A DNA stretch of 64,000 nt from Flavobacterium pectinovorum (GCF_006438875.1 NZ_RCZH01000006.1:59032-123031); one strand, 5' to 3'; positions 50,226 through 60,217 are shown, counted from the first letter of the stretch. Numbers and translations: made by a program. Notes: generated by a model from the sequence alone, not told the origin.

Positions 50226-50461
50226 TATATAGTTTTTAGAGATTAGTTTTAATTTTATTAATTTGCAAAGTTTTTTAGCCACGAATTCCACGAATTAATT
50301 TTTGCAAGTCGTAGCAGAAAAAAATCATTTTAATCCTTACAATCTGTGGCAAAAAAATAACGTGAACATTGTTTTACGCTAAGTTTTTTTAGCCACAAAT
50401 TGCACAAATTTTCACAAATTAATTCGTGCTGATTCGTGAATTCGTGGCGAAAAAAATCATT
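50226..50461. repeat. CCACGAATTC-family repeats between galM and GH97
   Basis: TTAGCCACGAATTCCACGAA near 50275 faces ATTCGTGAATTCGTGGCGAA near 50432; TTAGCCACAAATTGCACAAA lies between. The same family forms the inverted repeat at 38461. No TAnnTTTG box for GH97 was found, so the gene may depend on read-through from galM. Confidence 0.65.
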
Positions 50462-51502
50462 CTATTCTGTGGCATATTTTGGAAGCATAACATCAAAAGT
50501 ATAAGTAATCGTTTCATTATAAACCTGCCCAGCATCGAATATTGTGTTTGGGAAATGCTTGTGATTAGGGCTGTCAGGATAAAATTGACATTCTAAACAA
50601 AGCCCGTCAAAAGGTTCGTAATATTTCGAATGTTCACCGATTGTTGCGCTGTTCAAATAATCTCCGGTATACAATTGCAAACCCGGATAAGAAGTAAAAA
50701 CACGCATTAATCTTCCGGATTTCTCTTCGAACAATTCGCAGACAGCATTTTCATTGGCTGAACTTCTATCAAAAATATAGTAGATATTAAGTCCGCTATT
50801 TTGCATTACATCTGCCAGTTTATAATTAAAAAACAAATACTCATTTGCAGGTATAATTTTTCCTGTCGGAATATAATCCGATGTGCTTTCGAGAATTTTA
50901 GTCGCCTGTATATTCAGTTTGTGATTATGGATTTTTTCTTTACAAGCGGATAAATTAAAATAAGAATGATTGGTTAAATTTAACGGCGTTGGTTCATCGG
51001 CTACAGCCAAAAATTCAATTTTAAGTTCATTTTTATCCGTCCATTTATAAATGGCTTTCGTATTTAGATTACCTGGGAAACCACCTTCACCATTTTTGCT
51101 TTCGAGCGTAAAAATTATCGAATCTTCTTTTATAATAAAATCAAATACATTATTATTAAAACCCGCAGAACCACTATGATTGTTGTTTTTACCATCATTT
51201 TTATCGAGATGATAGGTTGTATTTTCGATAGAAAATTCAGCATTATTGATTCTATTGGCAAAGCGTCCAACTGTTGCTCCTATATAAGAAGTGTCTTGTA
51301 AATATCCTTCTAAGGTCGGAAATCCAAGAACTACATTTTCCTTATTTCCGTTTCTATCCGGTACAACTATGGACTTTACTATGGCTCCATAATTAAGCAG
51401 TTCAACGTAATTTTCGTGAACATTTTTTATTCGGAATTTAAAAATTTCTTTTCCTTTGTATGAACCAAAAGGCTCATAAGTAATAGTATCTGAGGGGTTC
51501 AT
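50462..51502 (-). CDS. galM: Aldose 1-epimerase (mutarotase)
   Basis: A 346-residue galactose mutarotase-like enzyme that interconverts alpha and beta aldoses before uptake or phosphorylation. Features are YGAIVKSIVVPDRNG, GRFANRINNAEF, NNHSGSAGFNN with the first active-site His, LTNHSYFNLS with the catalytic His, and LCLECQFYPDSPNHKHFPN with the catalytic Glu. No signal peptide, so cytosolic. The length is normal. The promoter at 51549-51577 is strong. It is divergent from the AraC regulator and upstream of the GH97 gene. Confidence 0.94.
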   Translation of the reverse strand: MNPSDTITYEPFGSYKGKEIFKFRIKNVHENYVELLNYGAIVKSIVVPDRNGNKENVVLGFPTLEGYLQDTSYIGATVGRFANRINNAEFSIENTTYHLDKNDGKNNNHSGSAGFNNNVFDFIIKEDSIIFTLESKNGEGGFPGNLNTKAIYKWTDKNELKIEFLAVADEPTPLNLTNHSYFNLSACKEKIHNHKLNIQATKILESTSDYIPTGKIIPANEYLFFNYKLADVMQNSGLNIYYIFDRSSANENAVCELFEEKSGRLMRVFTSYPGLQLYTGDYLNSATIGEHSKYYEPFDGLCLECQFYPDSPNHKHFPNTIFDAGQVYNETITYTFDVMLPKYATE

Positions 51503-51548
51503 ATTGTTTTATAAAAATGGTAAAAACACTATCTGTATAATAGTATTT

Positions 51549-51577
51549 CAAAAGTACCGTTGATTATTATCATCAAA
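51549..51577 (-). promoter_or_regulatory. Promoter of galM
   Basis: On the minus strand TTTTG (TTG at 51576-51574), a 17-bp spacer and TACTTTTG (51556-51549) fit the Bacteroidota consensus. The leader would be about 40 nt. Confidence 0.6.
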
Positions 51578-51638
51578 ATGGACATTTTTTTTAAATACAT
51601 GGATTAAATTACGATATTTGAAAAATAGTACTCGCAAA

Positions 51639-52547
51639 ATGAAGAATTCATCACAAAAGGAAAAGATAAAAGTTAGAGAAGGTTTTTTAGGACAACGTAT
51701 GATCGTGATTCCTAAAAACATACTTTCCGAAATAAAAAATAATGGACTTATATCAAGTTTGTATTTTACCGATATTGGAGTTTTTCCCAACGCAAGTCAT
51801 CACTCGATGAAACGTAAACACGGAAGCAAACAATATATTTTGATTTATTGTTATAAAGGCGAAGGCATTATTAGCAAAGAAAACAAAACCATAACGCTTA
51901 AAGCGAATACCTTTTATATTATTCCTCCGGAAGTTGCACACGATTATTATGCTTTAAAACAAAATCCGTGGAGCATTTACTGGATTCACTTTACAGGTCC
52001 GCAAGCACCGCATTTTTATGATAAATTCATAACTGAATATCCCGACACTGCGCCACAATTATCGTTGGAAGAAAGACGAATCGAACTTTTCGAAAACATA
52101 TTAGATGTTATGGAAGACGGTTACAGCGCCAGTAATCTCGAATATGCCAATCTTTCGTTATGGCAATTACTGAATGCTTTTTTATACGAGCGATTTTTTA
52201 TCAAAAAAAATAGGCAATTTTCAGAGGATAATACTATTGAATCCGCAATTGACTATATGAAAAAGCATCTTGATTTACCTTTAAAAATCAACGAAGTAGC
52301 AACTCATTTTAACTATTCGTCCTCACATTTTTTTACCTTGTTCAAGAAACAAACAGGCTACTCTCCCATTCATTATTTCAATTACTTAAAAATGCAAAAA
52401 GCCTGTCAGTACCTTAGCTTCACAACTATGAGTATAAAAGAGATAAGCTTTGCTTTGGGGTTTAATGATCCGTTGTATTTTTCTCGTCTTTTCAAAAAAA
52501 TAATGAGTAATTCTCCCATACAATATCGTACGGAATACAAGCAGTAG
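51639..52547 (+). CDS. AraC-family transcriptional regulator with sugar-binding cupin domain
   Basis: A 302-residue AraC regulator. The N-terminal cupin-like effector domain contains YILIYCYKGEGIISKENKTI and ANTFYIIPPEVAHDYYA, with SIYWIHFTG, as in arabinose- and sugar-sensing AraC proteins. The C-terminal double helix-turn-helix contains LPLKINEVATHFNYSSSHF, FKKQTGYSPIHYFNYLKMQK and ISFALGFNDPLYFSRLFKK. The start is the ATG at 51639; an upstream TTG frame adds only seven residues. It lies between divergent galM and the co-directional sugar porter, its likely targets. Confidence 0.93.
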   Translation: MKNSSQKEKIKVREGFLGQRMIVIPKNILSEIKNNGLISSLYFTDIGVFPNASHHSMKRKHGSKQYILIYCYKGEGIISKENKTITLKANTFYIIPPEVAHDYYALKQNPWSIYWIHFTGPQAPHFYDKFITEYPDTAPQLSLEERRIELFENILDVMEDGYSASNLEYANLSLWQLLNAFLYERFFIKKNRQFSEDNTIESAIDYMKKHLDLPLKINEVATHFNYSSSHFFTLFKKQTGYSPIHYFNYLKMQKACQYLSFTTMSIKEISFALGFNDPLYFSRLFKKIMSNSPIQYRTEYKQ

Positions 52548-52675
52548 CGCAATTGTTTTCGTATTTTAGCCTTGAGCATAAAAAAATCAGATTATAATCC
52601 ATCTATTCAAAAAAAATATCCATAAATCAAAGGTTCCTGTTCTGCTAATTTTACAAAAGCTATTAAAACCTTTTT

Positions 52676-54082
52676 ATGAAAAATTATAATTATACCTTTT
52701 TACTATCAATTAGCCTTGTTGCAGCCTTAGGAGGTCTACTCTTTGGATACGACTGGGTTGTAATAGGTGGTGCAAAACCATTTTACGAAATTTATTTTGG
52801 CATTTCAGATTCTCCGGCTTTACAAGGCTGGGCAATGAGTAGTGCCCTTGTAGGTTGTGTTGCTGGTGCAGCTGTTGCAGGAAAACTGGCAGACACTTAC
52901 GGAAGACGCCCTATGTTAATTGCCGCCGCAGTATTATTCTCTATATGTGCAATTGGTACCGGAGCATCTGAAACCTTTATTGTATTTATCATCTGGCGAA
53001 TTATTGGCGGAATCGGAATTGGAATCGCATCGACAATTTCACCTTTATATATTGCCGAAATCGCTCCACAAGAAACCCGCGGACTATTTGTATCTATTAA
53101 TCAACTTACGGTCGTTATTGGTATTCTTGCCGCGCAAATTACCAATATGTTGATTACCGAGGTTATCCCGTCAGGTTATACGCACGCTCAGATTCTTGCT
53201 TCGTGGAACGGACAAATGGGTTGGAGATGGATGTTTTGGGCAGGATTTTTCCCTGCGATTCTCTTCTTTATATTAATGTTCCTTATTCCTGAAAGCCCGA
53301 GATATTTGGCTAAAAAAGGAAATCATGATACGGCAGAAAAAACACTTACTAAAATTGGTGGACTAGCTTACGGAAAAGAAGCTATCGTAAAAATCAAAGA
53401 AACTTTTTCGCATGAAACCGAGAAAACCGATTTCAGAATGCTGCTGGATAAAAAAGCATTACCAATACTTGTAATTGGGATTGTATTAGCCGCTTTTCAG
53501 CAATGGTGCGGTATAAATATCATTTTTAACTATGCTCAGGAAATCTTTGTTTCGGCAGGTTACAGCATCAATGATTTGTTTATGAATATTGTCATTACCG
53601 GAAGCATCAATCTTATTTTTACATTGGTTGCGATGGGAACTGTAGACAAAATTGGGCGCAAAAAGTTAATGCTTTTTGGTTCCGCAGCGCTTGCCATAAT
53701 TTATGCCTTATTGGGTTATTTTTATTATACCAATGTTACCGGATTCCCTTTATTATTGTTGGTATTATTAGCCATTGCCATCTATGCAATGTCCCTTGCT
53801 CCTATTACATGGGTAATTTTATCTGAAATTTTTCCTAACCGAATCAGAGGTGTTGCGATGTCTGTAGCCACATTTGCACTCTGGATCGCCTCTGCACTAT
53901 TGGTACAAACCTTTCCAATTTTCAATGAATACTTGGGTACATCAGGAACTTTCTGGCTGTATGGTATTATCTGTGCTTTAGGATTTGTGTTTGTATTCAA
54001 AAAACTTCCTGAAACCAAAAACAAAAGTCTTGAAGAGATTGAAGAAATGATGGTTTCTGATAAAAAATCAAAGAAAATTTAA
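52676..54082 (+). CDS. Sugar porter family MFS transporter
   Basis: A 468-residue 12-helix sugar:proton symporter of the XylE/GalP/GLUT group. Diagnostic sequences are GGLLFGYDWVVIGGAKPF in helix 1, GKLADTYGRRPML in loop 2-3, LIPESPRYLAKKGN after helix 6, QQWCGINIIFNYAQEIF in helix 7, DKIGRKKLMLFG and PETKNKSLEEIEEMM at the end. The monosaccharide is likely galactose, xylose, arabinose or glucose; the sequence alone does not decide. It follows the AraC gene by 128 bp and precedes the DUF5107 gene by 21 bp, which suggests one operon. Confidence 0.95.
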   Translation: MKNYNYTFLLSISLVAALGGLLFGYDWVVIGGAKPFYEIYFGISDSPALQGWAMSSALVGCVAGAAVAGKLADTYGRRPMLIAAAVLFSICAIGTGASETFIVFIIWRIIGGIGIGIASTISPLYIAEIAPQETRGLFVSINQLTVVIGILAAQITNMLITEVIPSGYTHAQILASWNGQMGWRWMFWAGFFPAILFFILMFLIPESPRYLAKKGNHDTAEKTLTKIGGLAYGKEAIVKIKETFSHETEKTDFRMLLDKKALPILVIGIVLAAFQQWCGINIIFNYAQEIFVSAGYSINDLFMNIVITGSINLIFTLVAMGTVDKIGRKKLMLFGSAALAIIYALLGYFYYTNVTGFPLLLLVLLAIAIYAMSLAPITWVILSEIFPNRIRGVAMSVATFALWIASALLVQTFPIFNEYLGTSGTFWLYGIICALGFVFVFKKLPETKNKSLEEIEEMMVSDKKSKKI

Positions 54083-54103
54083 TAATTTAAATTTCATTAC
54101 ATC

Positions 54104-57100
54104 ATGCAAAAAGTAAATGTTTGGAAGGAAAAAATAATCCTACCAACCTATGAGGTGGGCAAACCTGAAAAAAATCCTGTATTTATTGAGAAAAGAGTTT
54201 ATCAGGGAAGTAACGGATCTGTATATCCTTATCCGGTTATTGAAAAAATCGCAGACGAAAAAATTGACAAAGAATATCAGGCCGTTTATCTTGAAAATGA
54301 GTTTGTTAAAATAATGATCTTACCGGAACTTGGCGGACGCGTTCATATGGCGTATGATAAAACCAAACAACGTCATTTTGTATATTACAATCAGGTTGTA
54401 AAACCGGCTTTGGTTGGACTTACTGGTCCGTGGATTTCTGGCGGAATCGAATTCAACTGGCCGCAACACCACAGGCCAACGACTTTTGATCCGGTTGATT
54501 TTACGATTGAAGAACACGAAGACGGAAGCGCAACCGTTTGGTGCAGCGAAGTCGAGCGTATGTTTAGGACCAAAGGAATGGCAGGTTTCCGCTTATATCC
54601 TGATAAAGCGTATCTGGAAATTAAAGCGCAATTGTACAATAGAACCTCTTTCCCTCAGACTTTTTTATGGTGGGCAAATCCTGCTGTGAAAGTAAATGAC
54701 GATTATCAATCGGTTTTTCCACCGGATGTAAATGCTGTTTTTGATCATGGTAAACGTGATGTTTCGTCTTTCCCAATTGCGAAAGGAACGTATTATAAAG
54801 TAGATTACTCCCCGGGAACAGATATTTCCCGCTATAAAAATATCCCTGTTCCAACCTCTTATATGGCGATTGCGTCCAAATATAATTTTGTGGGCGGATA
54901 CGAAAATGATTCAAAAGGCGGATTACTTCACGTAGCCAATCATCACGTTTCCCCGGGAAAAAAACAATGGACTTGGGGTCACGGAGATTTCGGTCGTGCG
55001 TGGGATCGCAACCTTACCGATGAAGATGGTCCGTATATCGAATTAATGTGTGGCGTTTACACCGATAATCAGCCTGATTTCTCGTGGATTATGCCGGGTG
55101 AACAGAAAGATTTTACACAGTATTTTATGCCGTATCGTGATTTAGGTATTGTGAAAAATGCGACCAAAAATGCAATGGTTAATCTCGAAAGCATCGATAA
55201 TAAATTAGTTATCAAAGCTTATACAACTGGCGTTTATCCAGATACAACGGTTACTTTAAAGAACAATGATACTGTTTTATTCCAAAAGCAATACGATGCT
55301 TCACCGTACAATTCATTCGAAGAAACTATTGACTTTGATTACAATGCTTCTTTAGAAGGATTATCAATTTTTGTAACAGATGCTGATAATAAAATTCTGG
55401 TCGATTGGACTTATGAAGGACCAAATGAAGATGAAATTCCGGAAGCTGCAAAACCTGCCCTTGCTCCTGAAGATATTGAGAACAACGAACAATTGTTCCT
55501 GACAGCACAGCATCTGGAACAATACAGACACGCCACTTATAGTCCGATTCCGTATTATGAAGAAGCTATTAGACGTGATGCCGGAGATATTCGCTCGAAT
55601 AATGCAATGGGATTATGGTTGATGCGAAGAGCCAAATTTGAAGAAAGTGAGCCTTATTTTAGAGCAGCCATAAAAACATTGACGCAACGAAATCCAAATC
55701 CGTATGAAGGAGAAGCTTATTTTAATTTAGGTTTATGTCTTAAATATCAGAATAAAAACAAAGAAGCTTACGATGCTTTCTACAAATCAACGTGGAATGC
55801 GGCGTGGCAAAATCAAGGTTATTTCTACGTAGCACAATTGGATGCTTTAAATGACGATTATGAATTGGCGTTGACACACATCAAAAAAGCAATTTCTAAA
55901 AATACTGAGGATCATAAAGCATTGCATTTGCAAGTGGCTTTCCTTCGAAAACTGGGACAGCAGAAAAAAGCATCACTACATACTACTCTTTATCTTGAAA
56001 ATGACTGTTTCAATTTCGGATTACTTTACGAAAAGTATCTTTTAAGCAATGACAAAAAAGACCTTGCTTACTTTAATTCGCTTATCAGAAACAACATTCA
56101 TACGTATATAGAATATGCACTAGATTATGCTGCTGCAGGTTTATATGAAGAAGCTATTGGTTTATTAACCGAAGGGCTAAAAGATGAAGAAACCTACCCG
56201 ATGGCGTGGTATTATGCGGGTTATTTTTATGAGAAGTTAAATAATATTGGTCAAGCCGAAAAATGCTTCAAAATGGCGTCTCAGGCAAAACCTGATTACT
56301 GTTTTCCAAATCAAATTGAAGCTGCATTGGTACTTCAAAATGTGATTCAGAAACAAAACAATGATGCAAAAGCTTTATATTATCTAGGGAATTTTTGGTA
56401 TGCTTCAAAATTCTATAATGACGCGATTTCATGTTGGGAACAATCGGTAGTTATAGATGATACTTTCCCGACTGTACATCGTAATTTGGCTTTGGCGTAT
56501 TACAATAAATTGAACAATCCTGAAAAAGCACTTGCTAGTTTAGAAAAAGCATTCTCATTGGATTTACAAGATTCCCGAATTCTGATGGAATTAGATCAAT
56601 TGTACAAACGTTTGAACAGAGATTTGGTTTTCAGATTGGCGTTCTTAGAAAAACATTTAGAATTGGTGATTCAGCGTGATGATGTTTACTTAGAAAGAGT
56701 TGCTTTATACAACCTTTTAGGCAAACATGACAAAGCCCTAACCCTATTACAAAACCGAATTTTCCATCCGTGGGAAGGTGGCGAAGGAAAAGTAAGCGGA
56801 CAATATTTGGTTTCTTTAACCGAAATCGCCAAACAACAAATCTCAGAAGGAAATTATGATAACGCGATTGAACTTTTAGAACAAGCTCAAACGTATCCTG
56901 ATAATTTAGGCGAAGGAAAATTACCCGGCGCACAGGAAAATGATATTCATTATTGGTTGGGTGTTGCTTTCGAAAAGAAAAACAACTTAGAACAGGCTAA
57001 AAATTGGTGGAACAAAGCAACACAAGGATTAGACGAACCAACGGCTGCGATTTTCTATAACGATCAGCAACCGGATAAAATTTTCTATCAGGGATTGGCT

Positions 57101-57418
57101 TTCCTAAAATTAAACCAACAATCTGAAGCTGATAAACGTTTCGAGAAGTTAGTCGCTTACTCAAAAAAACATCTGAACGATCATGTTACGATTGATTATT
57201 TTGCGGTATCACTTCCTGATCTTATGATTTGGGAAGACGATTTAGATAAACGAAATAAAATTCACTGTTTATATATGCAGGGAATAGGGCTTTTAGGTCT
57301 CGATAAAAAAGCTGAAGCTGAGGAAGTTTTTGAAACTGTTCTTTCAGAAGAAAAAAGTCATTCAGGAGTTACGATACATTTATCGTTATTGAAGAGCGAA
57401 GAATCGGTTTCTATGTAA
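54104..57418 (+). CDS. DUF5107 and TPR-repeat protein
   Basis: An 1104-residue cytosolic protein without signal peptide. The N-terminal DUF5107 (about 5-350) has a beta-sandwich, mutarotase-like look: FVKIMILPELGGRVHMAYDK, GPWISGGIEFNWPQHHRPTT, GYENDSKGGLLHVANHHVSP. The rest is tetratricopeptide repeats (for example GEAYFNLGLCLKYQNKNKEA, YPMAWYYAGYFYEKLNNIGQ, YYLGNFWYASKFYNDAISCW) up to the C-terminus. Proteins of this type often accompany sugar porters and AraC regulators in Bacteroidota, and they may act on aldoses or organise enzymes, but no activity is established from sequence. It is 21 bp after the porter gene and ends in a strong terminator. Confidence 0.9.
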   Translation: MQKVNVWKEKIILPTYEVGKPEKNPVFIEKRVYQGSNGSVYPYPVIEKIADEKIDKEYQAVYLENEFVKIMILPELGGRVHMAYDKTKQRHFVYYNQVVKPALVGLTGPWISGGIEFNWPQHHRPTTFDPVDFTIEEHEDGSATVWCSEVERMFRTKGMAGFRLYPDKAYLEIKAQLYNRTSFPQTFLWWANPAVKVNDDYQSVFPPDVNAVFDHGKRDVSSFPIAKGTYYKVDYSPGTDISRYKNIPVPTSYMAIASKYNFVGGYENDSKGGLLHVANHHVSPGKKQWTWGHGDFGRAWDRNLTDEDGPYIELMCGVYTDNQPDFSWIMPGEQKDFTQYFMPYRDLGIVKNATKNAMVNLESIDNKLVIKAYTTGVYPDTTVTLKNNDTVLFQKQYDASPYNSFEETIDFDYNASLEGLSIFVTDADNKILVDWTYEGPNEDEIPEAAKPALAPEDIENNEQLFLTAQHLEQYRHATYSPIPYYEEAIRRDAGDIRSNNAMGLWLMRRAKFEESEPYFRAAIKTLTQRNPNPYEGEAYFNLGLCLKYQNKNKEAYDAFYKSTWNAAWQNQGYFYVAQLDALNDDYELALTHIKKAISKNTEDHKALHLQVAFLRKLGQQKKASLHTTLYLENDCFNFGLLYEKYLLSNDKKDLAYFNSLIRNNIHTYIEYALDYAAAGLYEEAIGLLTEGLKDEETYPMAWYYAGYFYEKLNNIGQAEKCFKMASQAKPDYCFPNQIEAALVLQNVIQKQNNDAKALYYLGNFWYASKFYNDAISCWEQSVVIDDTFPTVHRNLALAYYNKLNNPEKALASLEKAFSLDLQDSRILMELDQLYKRLNRDLVFRLAFLEKHLELVIQRDDVYLERVALYNLLGKHDKALTLLQNRIFHPWEGGEGKVSGQYLVSLTEIAKQQISEGNYDNAIELLEQAQTYPDNLGEGKLPGAQENDIHYWLGVAFEKKNNLEQAKNWWNKATQGLDEPTAAIFYNDQQPDKIFYQGLAFLKLNQQSEADKRFEKLVAYSKKHLNDHVTIDYFAVSLPDLMIWEDDLDKRNKIHCLYMQGIGLLGLDKKAEAEEVFETVLSEEKSHSGVTIHLSLLKSEESVSM

Positions 57419-57443
57419 GTTAGTATTGGTAGTTTATATGTTT

Positions 57444-57476
57444 AGCCCCGATAGGTTTTTGAAGCCTGTCGGGGCT
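57444..57476 (+). terminator. Terminator of the sugar operon
   Basis: AGCCCCGA pairs with TCGGGGCT, extended by a T-G and AGG/CCT pairs, 26 bp after the DUF5107 stop, with a T-rich tail. Confidence 0.85.
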
Positions 57477-57846
57477 TGTTGTATTACTTAATATTTGGCG
57501 TTTGTAATCCTGCAAGGTTTTCAAAATCTTGCAGAAGAGAAAATTCCAAACCCGACTAGTTTTCTATTAAATAATAGAGAGTCTCAAATTTTTTTTGAAT
57601 TGCCTCCAGCTTTAGCTGGAGGTATAAATTGGAGAATATATCCTGGCTTTAGCCAAAATAGGATTGAGAATATTTGGCTAAAGCCATATTTGTAATTAAT
57701 TCTTCACCTCCAGCTAAAGCTGGAGGCAATTCAAGTATTAGACCTGAAAGATTTTAATAACCTGTTGGTCTTTAAGAACAAAAGAGGCACCAAAAAAAAT
57801 GTCCTAATCTGATACTTTCCCCTTTTTAATGTCTTTTTGTGCGACA
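57477..57846. repeat. Intergenic palindromic repeats
   Basis: 57509-57534 is a CCTGCAAGG-family hairpin. 57602-57727 is an inverted-repeat element whose two ends are themselves hairpins, CCTCCAGCTTTAGCTGGAGG and CCTCCAGCTAAAGCTGGAGG; GGCTTTAGCC/GGCTAAAGCC lies inside. An interrupted copy is at 62821-63060. No gene was seen. Confidence 0.75.
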
Positions 57847-57854
57847 TACCTTTG
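57847..57854 (+). promoter_or_regulatory. Candidate -7 box for gldL
   Basis: TACCTTTG matches TAnnTTTG, giving a leader of about 115 nt before gldL. The -33 region is T-rich without a clear TTG. Confidence 0.45.
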
Positions 57855-57976
57855 CATGTTTTTAATAGACGGCGTATTACATCAAATTACATGACGATGA
57901 AATAACAAAAATTAAAACGCTGGTTGGACTTATTATTAAACCGAAAACAAAATTTAAAAAATTTAAAAGAAAAATT

Positions 57977-58624
57977 ATGGCATTATTAAGTAAAAAAGCA
58001 ATGAATTTCGCTTATGGTATGGGAGCGGCAGTAGTAATTATTGGAGCATTATTCAAAATTACTCACTTTGAAATTGGACCATTAACAGGAACATTGATGC
58101 TTTCAGTTGGATTAGTAACAGAAGCGTTAATCTTTGCACTTTCTGCTTTTGAACCAGTAGATAATGAGTTAGACTGGACTCTTGTTTACCCTGAATTAGC
58201 AAACGGTCAAGCCAGAAAAAAAACGGATAAAGTTGAAACTCCATCTGATACCCAAGGATTATTGTCTCAAAAATTAGACACTATGTTGAAAGAAGCTAAA
58301 ATTGACGGTGAATTAATGTCAAGTTTAGGAAATTCCATCAAAAATTTCGAAGGAGCTGCAAAAGCAATTTCTCCAACAGTAGATTCTATTGCAGGACAAA
58401 AGAAATATGCTGAAGAAATGTCTATGGCTGCTGCACAAATGGAATCATTAAACAGCTTATATAGAGTGCAATTAGAAAGTGCTTCAAGAAATGCACAAGC
58501 AAACAGTGAAATCGCTGAAAATGCCTCTAAATTGAAGGAACAAATGCAATCTATGACCGCAAACATCGCTTCTTTGAACAGTGTTTATGGTGGTATGCTT
58601 TCTGCAATGAGTAACAAAGGATAA
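57977..58624 (+). CDS. gldL: GldL, inner-membrane motor protein of gliding/type IX secretion
   Basis: A 215-residue protein with two N-terminal membrane helices: FAYGMGAAVVIIGALFKITH (about 11-30) and GTLMLSVGLVTEALIFALSA (about 38-57). GldL5-GldM2 complexes form the proton-driven rotary motor of the T9SS. Tyr13, Lys27, His30 and especially Glu49 lie inside the helices where residues important for motor function are known in F. johnsoniae. The cytosolic tail (about 60-215) is helical. The length is canonical. gldM follows after 48 bp, but gldK is not upstream: the preceding gene encodes a DUF5107 protein. This pair is therefore outside the usual gldKLMN order. Confidence 0.95.
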   Translation: MALLSKKAMNFAYGMGAAVVIIGALFKITHFEIGPLTGTLMLSVGLVTEALIFALSAFEPVDNELDWTLVYPELANGQARKKTDKVETPSDTQGLLSQKLDTMLKEAKIDGELMSSLGNSIKNFEGAAKAISPTVDSIAGQKKYAEEMSMAAAQMESLNSLYRVQLESASRNAQANSEIAENASKLKEQMQSMTANIASLNSVYGGMLSAMSNKG

Positions 58625-58672
58625 ATTAGTTTTTGACTATATAAATTTATTAATAAGAACTAATTAGAAAAA

Positions 58673-60217
58673 ATGGCAGGAGGAAAATTAACCCCCAGAC
58701 AAAAGATGATTAACCTGATGTATCTGGTTTTCATCGCAATGTTAGCAATGAATGTATCAAAAGAAGTTATATCTGCTTTTGGTTTGATGAATGAAAAATT
58801 TGAAGATTCAAATACTTCTTCAGTTGTAACAAACGCAAGCTTACTAACATCTTTAGATCAAAAAGCTGCTGAAGCAAAAGGAGAATTTGCGTTAGCTGCA
58901 GCAACTTCTCATAAAGTTGAAGCAATTACGAAAGATTTTTATTCATACATCGGAGCTTTAAAAGCTCAATCTGTAAAAGGTTTTGAAATAGATGCAGCAA
59001 CAGGCAAATTACCATACGAGTCTATGGACAGAGGTGATAATATCGATGACTGGTTTACAGGAGATGGTTATGCTGCAAAAGGAAATGAAATTATCGCTAA
59101 AATTGAAAAATATAAATCAGATATTAAAGTCGCTCTGGGTACAGATAAAAAGTACGCTGATGTTATTTCTGAAATTGAGAAAAAATTTGATGTTTCTGAT
59201 GTTAAAAACAAAGAAGGTATTAAAGAAAAATATTTAGCGTATCACTTTAAAGGATTTCCAGCAATTGCAACAGCTGCAAAACTTTCAGCTTGGCAAAATG
59301 ATATTCAAAAAACAGAAGCTGATGTTTATAGTCGTGCTTTAGGAAAAGCGGCTCTTTCTACTGCTTCTTATAGCAATTACCAAGCAATTGTAGTTTTAGA
59401 CAAAAATGCTTATTTTCAAGGAGAACCTGTTACTGGTAAAGTTGTTTTAGGCCGATATGACGAAAACACTAAACCTACAAGTGTTACAGGAGCGAAACTT
59501 GATCCTTCAACTGGTCAGGCGAAAATTGCCTTAACTGCGGGTGGCGTTGGAGAACAAAATATTAGTGGTCAGTTTACTTTTATTGAAGATGGAAAAACAA
59601 TTCCGTTAAAATTTGAAGGTAAATATGTTGTAGTACCAAGACCAAACTCCGCCACAATTTCTGCTGATAAAATGAATGTTGTTTACAGAGGTGTTGTTAA
59701 CCCAATCTCTGTATCATTCGCAGGTGTTGCTGATAACCAAGTTATTGCAAATGCTCCTGGATTATCTTCCGCAGGAAAACCAGGCAAATATAACATGAGT
59801 CCTGGTTCAGGTACTGAAGCTACAATTTCTGTAACGGGTACATTACCAAACGGAGATAAAGTTACAGATAAGAAAACATTCAGAATTAAAGGTATTCCGA
59901 GTCCAACAGGTACAATTAGAGGTGAAATAGGTATTGTTAAAGGACCTAAATCTAACTTAGAAATTGCTACTATTGGTGCCAATTTACTTGATTTCGATTT
60001 TGAAGTTGGTTTAGATGTTGTTGGATTTAACTTGAAAATTACCGGACAGCCTACAGTTGTTGTTACTGGTAATAAATTGAATGCACAATGTAAACAAGTT
60101 CTTTCAAGAGCGGGTAAAGGAGATCAGGTTACTATTTCTGAAATTAAAACTAAACTTGCCGGAGCTGGCAGTTATTTATTACCAAGAACTGCTCCGGTAA
60201 TTTTTGAAATACAATAA
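58673..60217 (+). CDS. gldM: GldM, periplasmic stalk protein of gliding/type IX secretion
   Basis: A 514-residue protein with one N-terminal membrane helix (about 12-35, KMINLMYLVFIAMLAMNVSK) and a long periplasmic part of stacked beta domains (for example KAALSTASYSNYQAIVVLDK, GEPVTGKVVLGRYDENTK, TISADKMNVVYRGVVNPISV, ending LPRTAPVIFEIQ). It couples the GldL motor to the GldKN ring across the periplasm. The length equals canonical GldM. gldN, normally next, is absent: a terminator and a convergent GH92 gene follow. It may be a second copy, or the locus was broken up. Confidence 0.95.
   Translation: MAGGKLTPRQKMINLMYLVFIAMLAMNVSKEVISAFGLMNEKFEDSNTSSVVTNASLLTSLDQKAAEAKGEFALAAATSHKVEAITKDFYSYIGALKAQSVKGFEIDAATGKLPYESMDRGDNIDDWFTGDGYAAKGNEIIAKIEKYKSDIKVALGTDKKYADVISEIEKKFDVSDVKNKEGIKEKYLAYHFKGFPAIATAAKLSAWQNDIQKTEADVYSRALGKAALSTASYSNYQAIVVLDKNAYFQGEPVTGKVVLGRYDENTKPTSVTGAKLDPSTGQAKIALTAGGVGEQNISGQFTFIEDGKTIPLKFEGKYVVVPRPNSATISADKMNVVYRGVVNPISVSFAGVADNQVIANAPGLSSAGKPGKYNMSPGSGTEATISVTGTLPNGDKVTDKKTFRIKGIPSPTGTIRGEIGIVKGPKSNLEIATIGANLLDFDFEVGLDVVGFNLKITGQPTVVVTGNKLNAQCKQVLSRAGKGDQVTISEIKTKLAGAGSYLLPRTAPVIFEIQ

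Noticed and set aside
50226..50461. Independent promoter for GH97
   Set aside because: No TAnnTTTG box was found on the minus strand in the gap.
57495..57695. 66-codon plus-strand ORF before gldL
   Set aside because: It lies entirely in palindromic repeats and encodes no recognisable protein.
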